A stretch of 64,000 nt of DNA, taken from assembly GCF_002018875.1 (NCBI RefSeq), contig NZ_MVOL01000001.1:310001-374000 (forward strand), in the 5' to 3' direction. The first letter of the stretch is position 1; each line of letters starts with the position of its first letter. Source of the DNA: Pseudomonas sp. MF4836 (lineage in GTDB: Bacteria > Pseudomonadota > Gammaproteobacteria > Pseudomonadales > Pseudomonadaceae). Position numbers and translations under genes: made by a program. The notes under the pieces are model-generated. The model made no database searches, was not told the DNA's origin, and worked only from the letters and a program-made list of their open reading frames with translations. Positions 37,285 through 47,453 of this stretch are shown here, piece by piece.

Positions 37285-37770
37285 TCACCCCGCCGCCAAA
37301 TGGCTCAGGGGCAGGATATTGGTCACCTTTATTTCCCGCAGGGAAATATTCGAGCAGATGCTCAGTACCCCGGGCAGTTTTCTCAGGACCTGTTCCACGA
37401 AGCGGCTGTAGTCGTCCAGGTCCCGGGCCACCACTTGCAACAGAAAGTCGGCCGCGCCGGTGGTGTTGTGGCAGGCCAGCACGTTGGGGCAGGCGCGGAT
37501 GATGTTCTCGAACTCGGCGGTGACCTCTTCCCCATGCTGGGTGCAGGCAATCTGCACAAAGGCCATGACCCCCATGCCGAGCTTTCGCCGATTGAGCACC
37601 GCCTGGTAGCCCTCGATCACCCCGGCGTCTTCCAGGCGTTTCTGCCGGCGCCAGCAGGAGGCTTCGCTCATGCCCAGATGCTCGGCCAGTTTGGCGTTGG
37701 ACAGTTTGCCGTCCTGCTGCAGGCGGTCGGCGATGGCGGCGTCCTGCTTGTCGAATTTTTCCACCTGCAA
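37285..37770 (-). CDS. Lrp/AsnC-family transcriptional regulator
   Basis: The 161-residue protein has an N-terminal winged helix (about 8-65, KLSNAKLAEHLGMSEASCWRRQKRLE) and a C-terminal RAM ligand domain (MAFVQIACTQHGEE, then GAADFLLQVVARDLDDY). It is divergent from the alcohol dehydrogenase gene with 128 bases between, and so probably regulates it in response to an amino acid or derived aldehyde. Confidence 0.95.
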   Translation of the reverse strand: MQVEKFDKQDAAIADRLQQDGKLSNAKLAEHLGMSEASCWRRQKRLEDAGVIEGYQAVLNRRKLGMGVMAFVQIACTQHGEEVTAEFENIIRACPNVLACHNTTGAADFLLQVVARDLDDYSRFVEQVLRKLPGVLSICSNISLREIKVTNILPLSHLAAG

Positions 37771-37871
37771 GATCCTTTCAGTCAGTGCTGGAGATCTGTA
37801 AGGCTATTTCGGATTTTTCAGTTATTCAAGACCAAATAGAAAGGTAAATTCATCGATCGTCTTCATACTGA

Positions 37872-37883
37872 TGAAATGTTTCA
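37872..37883. promoter_or_regulatory. Small palindrome before the alcohol dehydrogenase
   Basis: TGAAA-TG-TTTCA lies just upstream of the AAGGAG ribosome site in an AT-rich divergent promoter. It might be an Lrp-type contact; weak evidence. Confidence 0.25.
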
Positions 37884-37898
37884 GATAAGGAGCAGTTC

Positions 37899-38939
<1,041 letters not shown>

Positions 38940-39064
38940 GGCAGAGGCCGCCGCGCTTGCCACCACCGGTTGGATGAGGGGCAGGTGGTGGCGGCGTTTG
39001 CCATGGGTAAGCGCGAGCGTGGTAGGGTTTTGCAGATTCACCGGCTTAAGCGAGGCAGGCAGTT

Positions 39065-39325
39065 ATGTTCACCCCCGAATTTGTTTCGCAGGAGCGCGGC
39101 GAATACATACTCGTCGCCAATCACAGCCTGGAAACCTCCCAGAGCGTTGACTTGAGTATCAAGTACAACCGGGCACGCATCCTGTTCTCGCGTCAGCATT
39201 TGCCTCAGAACTTGAAGGTTTGCAGGCTTGTTTATGACATTCGCGGGCAGTCGGTCGCCGTATCGGACCTCGACAGAATTGTGGGAAGCCTGTCGTCAAT
39301 GTGCCAGGTGGAGTTCAAGCGCTGA
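39065..39325 (+). CDS. Small protein of unknown function (86 aa)
   Basis: The ORF begins MFTPEFVSQERGEYILVANH and has alternating strand-like hydrophobic residues (EYILVANH, ARILFS, LVYDIRG), so it is probably a small beta-rich domain. A GAGG lies nine bases upstream of the ATG. Its TGA overlaps the next ORF's ATG, so the two are a coupled pair. No family recognised. Confidence 0.6.
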   Translation: MFTPEFVSQERGEYILVANHSLETSQSVDLSIKYNRARILFSRQHLPQNLKVCRLVYDIRGQSVAVSDLDRIVGSLSSMCQVEFKR

Positions 39326-39558
39326 TGGGTATTCAGATCATTATCAAGTCCAACGACTTGGGCCGTATCCGCGCGGCGCTGAATAGGTTTGCGCCAGGTT
39401 GTGAAGTGTTTCCGATTGATGATGACTCTTGTGGTGTATCGATCCCGAGCCAAGTGCTGGAGGCCCACGGCGAACCCGCTCTCCAGGTCACGCTGGCCGC
39501 TTTTGAGTATTTTGATCTGTGGGCGGGCCGTTGGCAGAAGCCCAAGACAATTCTGTAG
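39325..39558 (+). CDS. Small protein of unknown function (77 aa), coupled to the previous ORF
   Basis: The ATG at 39325 overlaps the previous TGA. The product begins MGIQIIIKSNDLGRIRAALN and contains GVSIPSQVLEAHG and a FDLWAGRW segment. It looks like a small alpha/beta domain. The pair lies between the alcohol dehydrogenase and rtcB, and could be a small two-component toxin/immunity-like or scaffold pair. That is speculation from the layout. Confidence 0.55.
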   Translation: MGIQIIIKSNDLGRIRAALNRFAPGCEVFPIDDDSCGVSIPSQVLEAHGEPALQVTLAAFEYFDLWAGRWQKPKTIL

Positions 39559-39724
39559 CCGCTGCCGTAAAATCCCCGGTGCATACTCAAAAGTCTGCCA
39601 GCCAGTCTTTACATCAAGCCCCCAATTCCTCATCATCCGCGCCGTCTAAGTTTCGCTGCTGACCAGACAATTCCAGCCACCAATCGGGTGGTTGTTTTGT
39701 TGCGTCCAAGAAAAGCAGTTGAAA

Positions 39725-41158
39725 ATGACCAAGAGTCCTCTGAAAAGAATTCAGCACAAGCTCGCCCGTTCCGGGGTGGCCATCGAACGCCTGAATTCCA
39801 ATTCCCTCTCTATCTCGTCCACCAATGCCGCCGGGCTCAAGGTGGATTTGCTGCTGCCTGACAGCTTTGCCATCGAAGAAAAAGCCATCCTGCAACTGAT
39901 GGATTTCGCCAAGGTGGCTCACCCCCATGGCGGCGAAGTGAAGTGTGCCTGCGCCACGCCGGACTTCCACACCGGCAGCCCGATTCCGGTTGGCAGCGTG
40001 ATTGTCACCAGCCACGACCTGGTGGTGCCGCAAGCCATTGGCACCGACATCAATTGCGGCATGCGCCTGCACAAACTGGGGCTGAACTACGAGCAGTTCA
40101 TGGCGCAGAAAGCCAAGTGGACCGCCCTGGTGCGTGGCGATCTGCTGGAAGGCACGCGGAATATCCCCACCAGCCCGACGGCCATGAGTGCGCTGTTTGC
40201 TTCGGGGTTGGGAGATTTCTGGGCCCAGGTGCAGCAGCAGGACCCGATCGGGCTGTTTGCCGGGGCGGACTTTGGCCAACTGCAGCGTGAGCTTTCGGGC
40301 CTGCATGAGTCGTCCTTTGCCCGCGGCAGCACCGACTATGCGCCCGAGGCCCTGCAGGACCTTTCGCGCAAAATCCTCCGCGACCCAGGGCTGGGTTCCC
40401 TGGGCGGCGGCAATCACTTTGTCGAGATCCAGGTGGTCACCGAGCTGGTGGATCGCCAGGCATGCTTCGCCCAGGGCCTGTCCGTGGGGCAGGTGGTGAT
40501 GATGATTCACACCGGTTCCCGTGATGTTGGCTTCTATGTAGGCCGGCGCTGGATGGACAAGGCCAAGGCCCTGTGGCCGACGGGGATCAAGCATCCCGAC
40601 TCGAAGATCTTCGCCCTGTTTGGCGAGATGGCCGATGAGTACCTGCTGGCCATGCACAGCGCCGCCCACTACGCCGACGCCAACCGCGCGCTGATCGCCG
40701 AGATGGTGCGCCAGCGCACCCGGCAGGTGTTTGGCGCCGGCATCGAGGCGCCGCTGATTGTCGATGTGCCGCACAACATTGTGCTGCGCGAAGAGGGCGG
40801 CAACGTCCACCGCAAGGGCGCGACGCCGGCCTATGCAGGGCAGCCGCTGCTGATTCCGGGGAGCATGGGGCATGATTCCTACCTGCTCACCGGGTTGGGC
40901 AATGAGCGCTGGTTGCGCTCGGCCAGCCATGGCGCCGGGCGCTCCATGTCGCGCAGCGAAGTGGTGTTCAAGGCCAAGAAGGACAAGGCCTTCCTCGGCC
41001 TGAATGGGGTGGAGTGCATCACTACCAAGGAGGAGCGGATGATCGAGGAAGCACCGGGGGCCTACAAGGAGATTGGCCAGGTGATTCAGTCCCAGGTGGA
41101 AGAGGGGACGGTGTCGGTGATGGCGCGGTTTTCGCCGATTCTGACGTTCAAGGCGTAA
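39725..41158 (+). CDS. rtcB: RNA-splicing ligase RtcB
   Basis: The 477-residue protein has all RtcB hallmarks: TPDFHTGSPIPVGS, metal-site residues D108 and C111 in GTDINCGMRL, GGGNHF, HTGSRDVG, and SHGAGRSMSR with the guanylated histidine. RtcB joins 2',3'-cyclic phosphate and 5'-OH RNA ends using GTP and Mn2+. The ATG at 39725 starts the protein; ten further codons upstream are open but carry no ribosome site. The usual bacterial partners rtcA and the sigma-54 regulator rtcR are absent. It may repair RNA cut by a toxin. Confidence 0.95.
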   Translation: MTKSPLKRIQHKLARSGVAIERLNSNSLSISSTNAAGLKVDLLLPDSFAIEEKAILQLMDFAKVAHPHGGEVKCACATPDFHTGSPIPVGSVIVTSHDLVVPQAIGTDINCGMRLHKLGLNYEQFMAQKAKWTALVRGDLLEGTRNIPTSPTAMSALFASGLGDFWAQVQQQDPIGLFAGADFGQLQRELSGLHESSFARGSTDYAPEALQDLSRKILRDPGLGSLGGGNHFVEIQVVTELVDRQACFAQGLSVGQVVMMIHTGSRDVGFYVGRRWMDKAKALWPTGIKHPDSKIFALFGEMADEYLLAMHSAAHYADANRALIAEMVRQRTRQVFGAGIEAPLIVDVPHNIVLREEGGNVHRKGATPAYAGQPLLIPGSMGHDSYLLTGLGNERWLRSASHGAGRSMSRSEVVFKAKKDKAFLGLNGVECITTKEERMIEEAPGAYKEIGQVIQSQVEEGTVSVMARFSPILTFKA

Positions 41159-41363
41159 GGATGCGGGGCCCTTGGGGTCGGGTTGAAACGATGCATTCAA
41201 GGAGGGCCGCAGTTGTGGGTGTGAATGCCCGTTTTATGCGGGTGCAACGCTGAGGGGTTGCGGATTTGCCGTTCGGGGGTGTGGCCGATACATTGTCGCC
41301 CCCCGGCCTGTTCGTTCTGAGCGGTGCGGTTGAAGTTTTCTGTGGAAGGGATGTCATCAGATC

Positions 41364-41543
41364 GTGAAGCTGTTTAAGAAAGTTGTTTGGTTTGTGTTGT
41401 GTATTGCATCTGGGCTGACGATGGGGGCTGGGCTTTATCAGTTCATGCTGCCTAAGGGGGATCCGAGCCTGGCGTTGATGCTGGTGTTGATTGCGCTTAT
41501 TTCTGGGTTTTATCTGCGGCCGCAAAAACCGAGGCGGCTGTAG
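41364..41543 (+). CDS. Small membrane protein (59 aa)
   Basis: A GTG at 41364 opens a frame encoding VKLFKKVVWFVLCIASGLTM, a short loop with LPKGDPS, and a second hydrophobic helix followed by a basic tail RPQKPRRL. It has two membrane helices with positive-inside ends. Third-base composition is G/T-rich rather than C-rich, yet the frame is open and well shaped. The ribosome site is weak. Unknown function. Confidence 0.55.
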   Translation: MKLFKKVVWFVLCIASGLTMGAGLYQFMLPKGDPSLALMLVLIALISGFYLRPQKPRRL

Positions 41544-41956
41544 GCGCTGCCGCAGGCTGCGCTGGCCGGCTCAAACGCCGTAGATATCCCTGATGAAATG
41601 GTGCTTGGCGAAGTTTGTTGGGGTGGGGGTATATCCATTGCTGCGGTAACGGCCGCTTAGGGTTTCGCCCTTACGGCGAGTCCCTTTTGTCAAACGCCAC
41701 AAAAGGAACCAAAAAGTCTCGCCCCGAGCGTACGGCCCTCGCTGCGCTCGGGTTCCCTCGTTCCGGCGTCCCTCAGGGGGCATCGCTTCCAGCGACGTCT
41801 TCGACTGCGTCGAAGGGCGCTGCGCGCCAATCCCCTGATGAACACCTCCACTCGGCCTGCCGAAGGGGCGGGTGGATCAAGATCAAAAGCAGGATCAAAA
41901 GCCAGAGCCAGAGCCAGAGCACAGCATGTGCAATGGCTTTGGCTTGGCGCTACGGG
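41544..41956. repeat. Intergenic repeat element of the Pseudomonas type
   Basis: There is no credible gene in these 413 bases. A GTAGGCGCTGCCGCAGGCTG repeat starts at 41540. From about 41620 the sequence carries a stretch that I recognise as recurring between genes in Pseudomonas genomes (TTTCGCCCTTACGGCGAGTC near 41663, then ACAAAAGGAACCAAAA). It ends in short direct repeats GATCAAAAG and CCAGAG (41875-41925). A 118-codon frame spans it but is low-complexity and repeat-derived. Confidence 0.5.
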
Positions 41957-42229
41957 TTAACGCTGTGGTAGGTCCATCGCTTTTTGTTCTGCCACGCGCA
42001 ACACGTCGCATCCGTCCTGCAACAACAGGGTTGCCACGTTGGAGAAGCGCATCAGGTCGAGGTCGTCGGCGTTGCGGCTGGTCATGTTGGAGACGCTGTC
42101 GAGCATGTCGCGGGCGGCGCGGATGCGCAGGCCGGCGTAGTTCAGCAGATCAAGCAGGGGGGCTTGAGGGTTGATAAAGGCGACGGGGTGGTCGGTGGTG
42201 TTGGAAGAAGTGAAAGGTTGGTAATCCAT
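41957..42229 (-). CDS. Small Pseudomonas-type protein of unknown function (90 aa)
   Basis: The product begins MDYQPFTSSNTTDHPVAFIN and is mainly helical after residue 20 (LLDLLNYAGLRIRAARDMLD). In size and helical layout it resembles the DUF3077/DUF6124-like small proteins of Pseudomonas, which often follow a conserved structured leader; one is present here. GGAG lies nine bases before the ATG. Function unknown. Confidence 0.7.
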   Translation of the reverse strand: MDYQPFTSSNTTDHPVAFINPQAPLLDLLNYAGLRIRAARDMLDSVSNMTSRNADDLDLMRFSNVATLLLQDGCDVLRVAEQKAMDLPQR

Positions 42230-42235
42230 ATCAGT

Positions 42236-42480
42236 GACGCTCCATAACTTAGGTAGCTACCACCAATCGCGGCCAAGCGAAGCAGGGTGGCAACTGTACG
42301 CGGGTTGGCCGACCGGGCCTAAGCATCCCGGCACACCCGAAGGTGTCCCACGCACAGTCGCCATAACACGAACGTGCGAGCGCAAAAAAAGCGCTTGCCT
42401 TGTTATGGGGAGCGCCTGTGCGCTTAGGATGCTGACGGCCAAGTCAGGTCGCTGAATTTGCAGCGACGGGTCGGACTATA
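42236..42480 (-). ncRNA. Structured leader RNA upstream of the 90-aa protein
   Basis: Reading the minus strand toward the gene, CCATAACA/TGTTATGG (42361-42368 with 42401-42408) form an outer stem. Inside is an AGCGC/GCGCT stem with a seven-T loop (42379-42395). Next comes an ACACC-TTCG-GGTGT tetraloop hairpin (42333-42346), then a G/C-rich tract ending near the gene's ribosome site. Similar leaders with the GGACACCTTCGGGTGTGCC hairpin precede related small proteins in Pseudomonas. Function unknown; it may be a cis-regulatory RNA. Confidence 0.5.
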
Positions 42481-42610
42481 GGGCGATCCAGTGAGTCAGG
42501 CAAGGTTATAGGGCGTTGGGTTGTTCAGTTTTGTGCTGAGAATTGTTGCCAGCTATTGGAATTAATGAGGCCCTACTAATGCCAGTCAGTTAAGGGCAAG
42601 CACTGTCATT

Positions 42611-42715
42611 GTGGAGAGGGAGCTTGCTCCCGCTGGGCCGCGCAGCGGACCCAAAAAGGGGACTGCTACGCTCCGGAGCGCCGGCCGGTCCCACGGGAGC
42701 AAGCTCCCTCACCAC
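42611..42715. repeat. REP-type inverted pair (GAGGGAGCTTGCTCCC family)
   Basis: GTGGAGAGGGAGCTTGCTCC at the left and its inverted copy GGGAGCAAGCTCCCTCACCAC at the right enclose about 60 bases. Each arm also folds on itself through GGGAGC/GCTCCC. Confidence 0.85.
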
Positions 42716-42936
42716 AGGTTATGTTTCGTTCGCTCTAAAGCGTAACTGATCGGCATTTGGGCTCCCCCGCCGCACCATTTTGTGTGCTGCCGAATCACTT
42801 TTCGTACCTTTGCGTATCACTCCCGCTCACTCCGTTTGTAACGCCCAAACCCGCGCTGTCCCCATCCCCTTGATTCCCTTCAATTTCCCCATCCCCCTGT
42901 CATCCCTTCCCATCCCATGGCACACTTCCTGCTGTC

Positions 42937-42976
42937 TATTCCGTTGTTACATACCATATTCCGGTATAGCGGAATA
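42937..42976. promoter_or_regulatory. TATTCCG operator sites before the amino acid binding protein
   Basis: TATTCCG-GTATAG-CGGAATA at 42957-42976 is a perfect 7-bp inverted repeat with a 6-base spacer, and a further TATTCCG half-site lies exactly 20 bases upstream (42937-42943). The dyad ends 24 bases before the ATG at 43001. The IclR-family protein of the cluster is the likely binder. Confidence 0.6.
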
Positions 42977-43000
42977 AACACCATCCTTGGAGTGCTTGTC

Positions 43001-43849
43001 ATGCATCGCGGACTTTCCTTGTTTAAAGCGTGTGTGTTGCTTGCTGTGTCGTTGGCTGGGGCTGTGGGGGTTACGCAGGCGGCGGACGTTAAGTTGGATT
43101 CGGTGCTCAAGCGTGGGCATTTGATTGTCGGGACGGGCAGTACCAATGCGCCGTGGCACTTTCAGGGGGCGGACGGGAAGTTGCAGGGGTTCGATATTGA
43201 TATCGCCAGGATGGTGGCCAAGGGGTTGTTCAATGACCCGAGCAAGGTGGAGTTTGTGGTGCAGTCGTCTGATGCGCGGATTCCCAATCTGCTGACGGAT
43301 AAGGTCGATATGAGCTGTCAGTTCATTACGGTCACCGCCAGCCGCGCGCAGCAGGTGGCGTTTACCTTGCCGTATTACCGCGAAGGGGTGGGGCTGCTGT
43401 TGCCGGCTAACAGCAAGTACAAGGAGATCGATGACCTCAAGGCCGGCGGTGATGGGGTGACGGTGGCGGTGTTGCAGAACGTGTATGCCGAGGAGTTGGT
43501 GCACCAGGCGTTGCCCAAGGCCAAGGTTGATCAGTACGACAGTGTCGATTTGATGTATCAGGCGGTGAACTCGGGGCGGGCCGATGCGGCGGCCACCGAT
43601 CAGTCGTCGGTGAAGTATTTGATGGTGCAGAACCCCGGGCGTTATCGCAGCCCGGCCTATGCCTGGAGCCCGCAAACCTATGCCTGTGCGGTCAAGCGTG
43701 GGGATCAGGACTGGTTGAATTTCGTCAATACCACGTTGCACGAGGCGATGACCGGGGTTGAGTTCCCGACCTACGCGGCGTCGTTCAAGCAGTGGTTCGG
43801 TGTGGATCTGCCAACGCCCGAAATTGGTTTCCCCGTCGAATTCAAATGA
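43001..43849 (+). CDS. Polar amino acid ABC transporter binding protein
   Basis: The 282-residue protein has a Sec signal peptide (cleaved after TQAA at about residue 26) and a type II binding fold, with LIVGTGSTNAPWHFQGADGK and GFDIDIARMVAKGLF split over the first strand and helix. The ATG at 43001 has GGAG eight bases upstream; 28 more open codons upstream cover the operator and are rejected. It is the first gene of a transport and catabolic locus whose end products suggest that the ligand is an amino-sugar acid such as D-glucosaminate. Confidence 0.93.
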   Translation: MHRGLSLFKACVLLAVSLAGAVGVTQAADVKLDSVLKRGHLIVGTGSTNAPWHFQGADGKLQGFDIDIARMVAKGLFNDPSKVEFVVQSSDARIPNLLTDKVDMSCQFITVTASRAQQVAFTLPYYREGVGLLLPANSKYKEIDDLKAGGDGVTVAVLQNVYAEELVHQALPKAKVDQYDSVDLMYQAVNSGRADAAATDQSSVKYLMVQNPGRYRSPAYAWSPQTYACAVKRGDQDWLNFVNTTLHEAMTGVEFPTYAASFKQWFGVDLPTPEIGFPVEFK

Positions 43850-43870
43850 AACCGACTGCGCTCAGAAATA

Positions 43871-43975
43871 CGGCGTTGAAAACGGGATCGCACTGCTCAT
43901 TGACTGACGTCAACTCCGCTTGCTCACCCGTTTTCGCCTTGTCTTTCTTTCGCTCGCTACGTTTTCACACACACA
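43871..43975 (+). repeat. Dispersed intergenic element inside the transporter operon
   Basis: In the 177-base gap after the binding-protein gene is a stretch including ACGGCGTTGAAAACGGGATC, CACTGCTCATTGACTGACG and TCCGCTTGCTCACCCG, ending in CGCTCGCTACGTTTTCACAC. I recall this wording from repeats between genes in other Pseudomonas. It contains the pair GAAAACGGG and CCCGTTTTC, which can fold across 50 bases. Confidence 0.45.
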
Positions 43976-44026
43976 TTGCTGAGTGGGGCGCCCCTCGAAA
44001 GCGCCCTGCTCAAGGTGGTGCCGACC

Positions 44027-44689
44027 ATGAATTATCAGTTGAACTTTGCCGCCGTGTGGCGCGATTTCGACACCTTGCTGGCGGGGCTCGGTTTGGGCTT
44101 GCAGCTGGCGCTGGTGTCGATCGCCATCGGTTGTGTGATCGGCCTGGTGATGGCTTTTGCCTTGTTGAGCAGGCATCGGGCGTTGCGGGTGTTGGCCTCG
44201 GTGTATGTGACGGTGATCCGCAATACGCCGATTCTGGTGCTGATTCTGTTGATCTATTTCGCCCTGCCGAGCCTGGGGATTCGCCTGGATAAGGTGCCGT
44301 CGTTCATCGTCACCTTGTCGCTGTACGCGGGGGCGTATCTGACCGAGGTGTTTCGCGCCGGGCTGTTGAGTATTCCCAAGGGCCAGCGCGAGGCGGGTTT
44401 GGCCATTGGCCTGGGGGAGTGGCAGGTGCGGGCCTATGTGACGGTGCCGGTGATGTTGCGCAATGTGTTGCCGGCGCTGTCCAACAACTTTATTTCGCTG
44501 TTCAAGGACACTTCTCTGGCCGCCGCCATCGCCGTGCCGGAGCTGACCTATTACGCGCGCAAGATCAACGTTGAAAGCTACCGGGTGATTGAAACCTGGA
44601 TGGTGACCACGGCGTTGTATGTGGCGGCCTGTTACTTCATTGCCTTGCTGTTGCGCCATCTGGAGCAGCGGTTGGCGATCCGTCGCTAG
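44027..44689 (+). CDS. Polar amino acid ABC transporter permease 1 (HisM/HisQ type)
   Basis: The 220-residue inner-membrane protein has about five helices. The permease signature is IPKGQREAGLAIGLGEWQ, coupling to the ATPase. The ATG at 44027 begins the family's usual N-terminus (MNYQLNFAAVWRDFDTLLAG); an open extension upstream is not used. It is followed nine bases later by the second permease. Confidence 0.94.
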   Translation: MNYQLNFAAVWRDFDTLLAGLGLGLQLALVSIAIGCVIGLVMAFALLSRHRALRVLASVYVTVIRNTPILVLILLIYFALPSLGIRLDKVPSFIVTLSLYAGAYLTEVFRAGLLSIPKGQREAGLAIGLGEWQVRAYVTVPVMLRNVLPALSNNFISLFKDTSLAAAIAVPELTYYARKINVESYRVIETWMVTTALYVAACYFIALLLRHLEQRLAIRR

Positions 44690-44698
44690 GAGCCCGAT

Positions 44699-45357
44699 AT
44701 GTATCAAGCACCCAGTTGGTGGCATGAATTGTGGTTGGCCCGCGAGACGCTGTGGGCGGGGTTTCAGACCAGTGTCGGCTGTTCGGCCCTGGCGATTTTG
44801 TTCGGCACCCTGATCGGGGTGTTGGCCGGGCTGGTACTGACCTATGGCCGGTGGTGGATGCGGGCGCCGTTTCGGCTGTATGTGGACCTGATCCGCGGCA
44901 CGCCGGTGTTTGTGCTGGTGCTGGCGTGCTTTTACATGGCGCCGGCCCTGGGTTGGCAGATCGGTGCGTTCGAGGCCGGGGCCCTGGGCCTGACGCTGTT
45001 TTGCGGCTCCCACGTGGCGGAGATTGTGCGCGGTGCGTTGCAGGCGATTCCCCGGGGGCAGATGGAGGCGAGCCAGGCCATTGGCCTGACGTTCAAACAG
45101 GCGCTGGCCTACGTGCTGTTGCCCCAGGCGCTGCGGCAGATTCTGCCGACCTGGGTCAACTCCTCGACGGAGATCGTCAAGGCTTCGACCCTGCTTTCGG
45201 TGATCGGCGTCGCCGAGTTGTTGCTCAGCACCCAGCAGATCATCGCGCGCACCTTTATGACCCTGGAGTTTTACCTGTTCGCCGGTTTGCTGTTTTTTCT
45301 TATCAACTACGGCATCGAACTCTTCGGCCGGACCATTGAAAAACGGGTGGCCTTGCC

Positions 45358-45361
<4 letters not shown>
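44699..45361 (+). CDS. Polar amino acid ABC transporter permease 2
   Basis: The 220-residue permease has the coupling signature [18 protein letters not shown] and about five helices. GGAG lies seven bases before the ATG. The two permeases probably form a heterodimer. Its stop overlaps the ATPase start (ATGA). Confidence 0.94.
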
Positions 45362-46155
<794 letters not shown>

Positions 46156-46188
46156 TTTTCAACTGCCTTTCAAACAGGAGAAGTACCC

Positions 46189-46575
46189 ATGAGCATTACT
46201 CGTTACGGCACCGGCAGCACCGCTGGAGGCGGTCAGCCTCGTCCTTTCGCCCGCGCCGTGGAGGCCGATGGCTGGCTGCACGTGTCGGGGCAGGTGCCGG
46301 CCCTGGACGGTGAGATCATCACCGGCGGGATCGTCGAGCAAACCCGGCAGACCATGCGCAACCTGGTGGCGATCCTGGAGGAGGCCGGGTACGGCCTGGA
46401 GGACGTGGTGCGGGTTGGCGTGTGGCTGGAGGATCCGCGGGATTTCTGGAGTTTCAACAAGGTGTTTGGCGAGTATTTCAAGCCCGAACATGCACCGGCC
46501 CGGGCCTGCGTGCAGGCCAATATGATGGTGGATTGCAAGGTCGAGATTGATTGCGTTGCTTACAAGAAGCGCTAA
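46189..46575 (+). CDS. RidA-family enamine/imine deaminase
   Basis: The 128-residue protein has the conserved carboxylate-binding Arg105 (HAPARACVQA) and a YgfP-type GQVPALDGEIITGGIVEQT segment. RidA proteins hydrolyse reactive 2-aminoacrylate-like enamines and imines released by PLP dehydratases. Its place beside a PLP deaminase gene fits that role exactly. CAGGAG lies eight bases before the ATG. Confidence 0.93.
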   Translation: MSITRYGTGSTAGGGQPRPFARAVEADGWLHVSGQVPALDGEIITGGIVEQTRQTMRNLVAILEEAGYGLEDVVRVGVWLEDPRDFWSFNKVFGEYFKPEHAPARACVQANMMVDCKVEIDCVAYKKR

Positions 46576-46641
46576 GTGCTCTGCCACACGTGGCAAGTGA
46601 GGATAGAGTGAGCGACCAATTTCCAGGGGAATGCCAGATAG

Positions 46642-47406
46642 ATGACTGAAGACACCATCAAGCGCCGGGCCAAGGGCCTGGATCGGGCGTTCGATATTCT
46701 TGATTTCCTCAAGGAGATCGGCCAGCCGTTGCGCCCCAACGATATCGCCAACGGCATCGGCAGCCCCAAGTCCACGGTCTACGAGCTGGTGGCGTCCTTG
46801 CTGGAGCGGCGGATTCTGGAACCGGTGGGCAAGGATGGGCATGTGTACCTGGGCCGCCAGTTGTACTTTCTCGGCCAGGCCCATTTGCGCCATTTCGACC
46901 TGAGCCGCGAGGCCGATCAGGCCTTGCAGGAAATCGTCAGCCAGACCCGTGAAACCGCGCAGATGTGCCTGCTCAATGGGCGCAAATACACCGTGGCGCT
47001 GATGAAGGAGGGCGAGCGGCATTTCCGTATTTCCTCGGACATCGGCGAGAACGCGCCGATTCCCTGGACCGCGTCCGGGCGGCTGCTGCTGGGGCATTTG
47101 AGCGATGCGCAGATTGTCGATCTGATCGATGAGCGGGATTTCATTCTGCCCGACGGTGAACGCCTGCCCCTGGAGACGTTCCTCCAGCAAATCCGCCAGG
47201 CCACCGAGGAGGGGTTCTTTTCCTTCGACAGCGTGGCCGACACCTTCACCCACTGCTTTGCCGCGCCGGTACGGGATGAGCGCGGGGTGTGCATCTGTAC
47301 GTTGTGCATCGTCGCGCCGCGGGCCGACGCCCAGACCCATTACCAGGAATACCGCCGGGTGCTGATCGACAGCGCCAACCGTCTGGCTCGGCGTATCAAC
47401 GATTAA
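46642..47406 (+). CDS. IclR-family transcriptional regulator
   Basis: The 254-residue protein has an N-terminal winged helix (about 10-65, PLRPNDIANGIGSPKSTVYELV) and a C-terminal effector domain with the usual TPWTASGRLLL-like region and CICTLCIVAPR strand. IclR repressors of KDG and uronate metabolism are common. It lies inside the locus it probably controls, through the TATTCCG dyad at 42957-42976. Confidence 0.94.
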   Translation: MTEDTIKRRAKGLDRAFDILDFLKEIGQPLRPNDIANGIGSPKSTVYELVASLLERRILEPVGKDGHVYLGRQLYFLGQAHLRHFDLSREADQALQEIVSQTRETAQMCLLNGRKYTVALMKEGERHFRISSDIGENAPIPWTASGRLLLGHLSDAQIVDLIDERDFILPDGERLPLETFLQQIRQATEEGFFSFDSVADTFTHCFAAPVRDERGVCICTLCIVAPRADAQTHYQEYRRVLIDSANRLARRIND

Positions 47407-47453
47407 TGCTGTCCTGCGGCTGTGCGCAGCCGCCTTGAATAAGGAGTGCCAAC

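Noticed and set aside
41615..41971. 118-codon ORF downstream of rtcB
   Set aside because: It lies wholly in a dispersed repeat and ends in Ser/Gln repeats encoded by CCAGAG units.
42257..42442. 61-codon minus-strand ORF in the structured leader
   Set aside because: Several stable stems overlap it and the product has no protein-like features; the RNA structure explains the conservation better.
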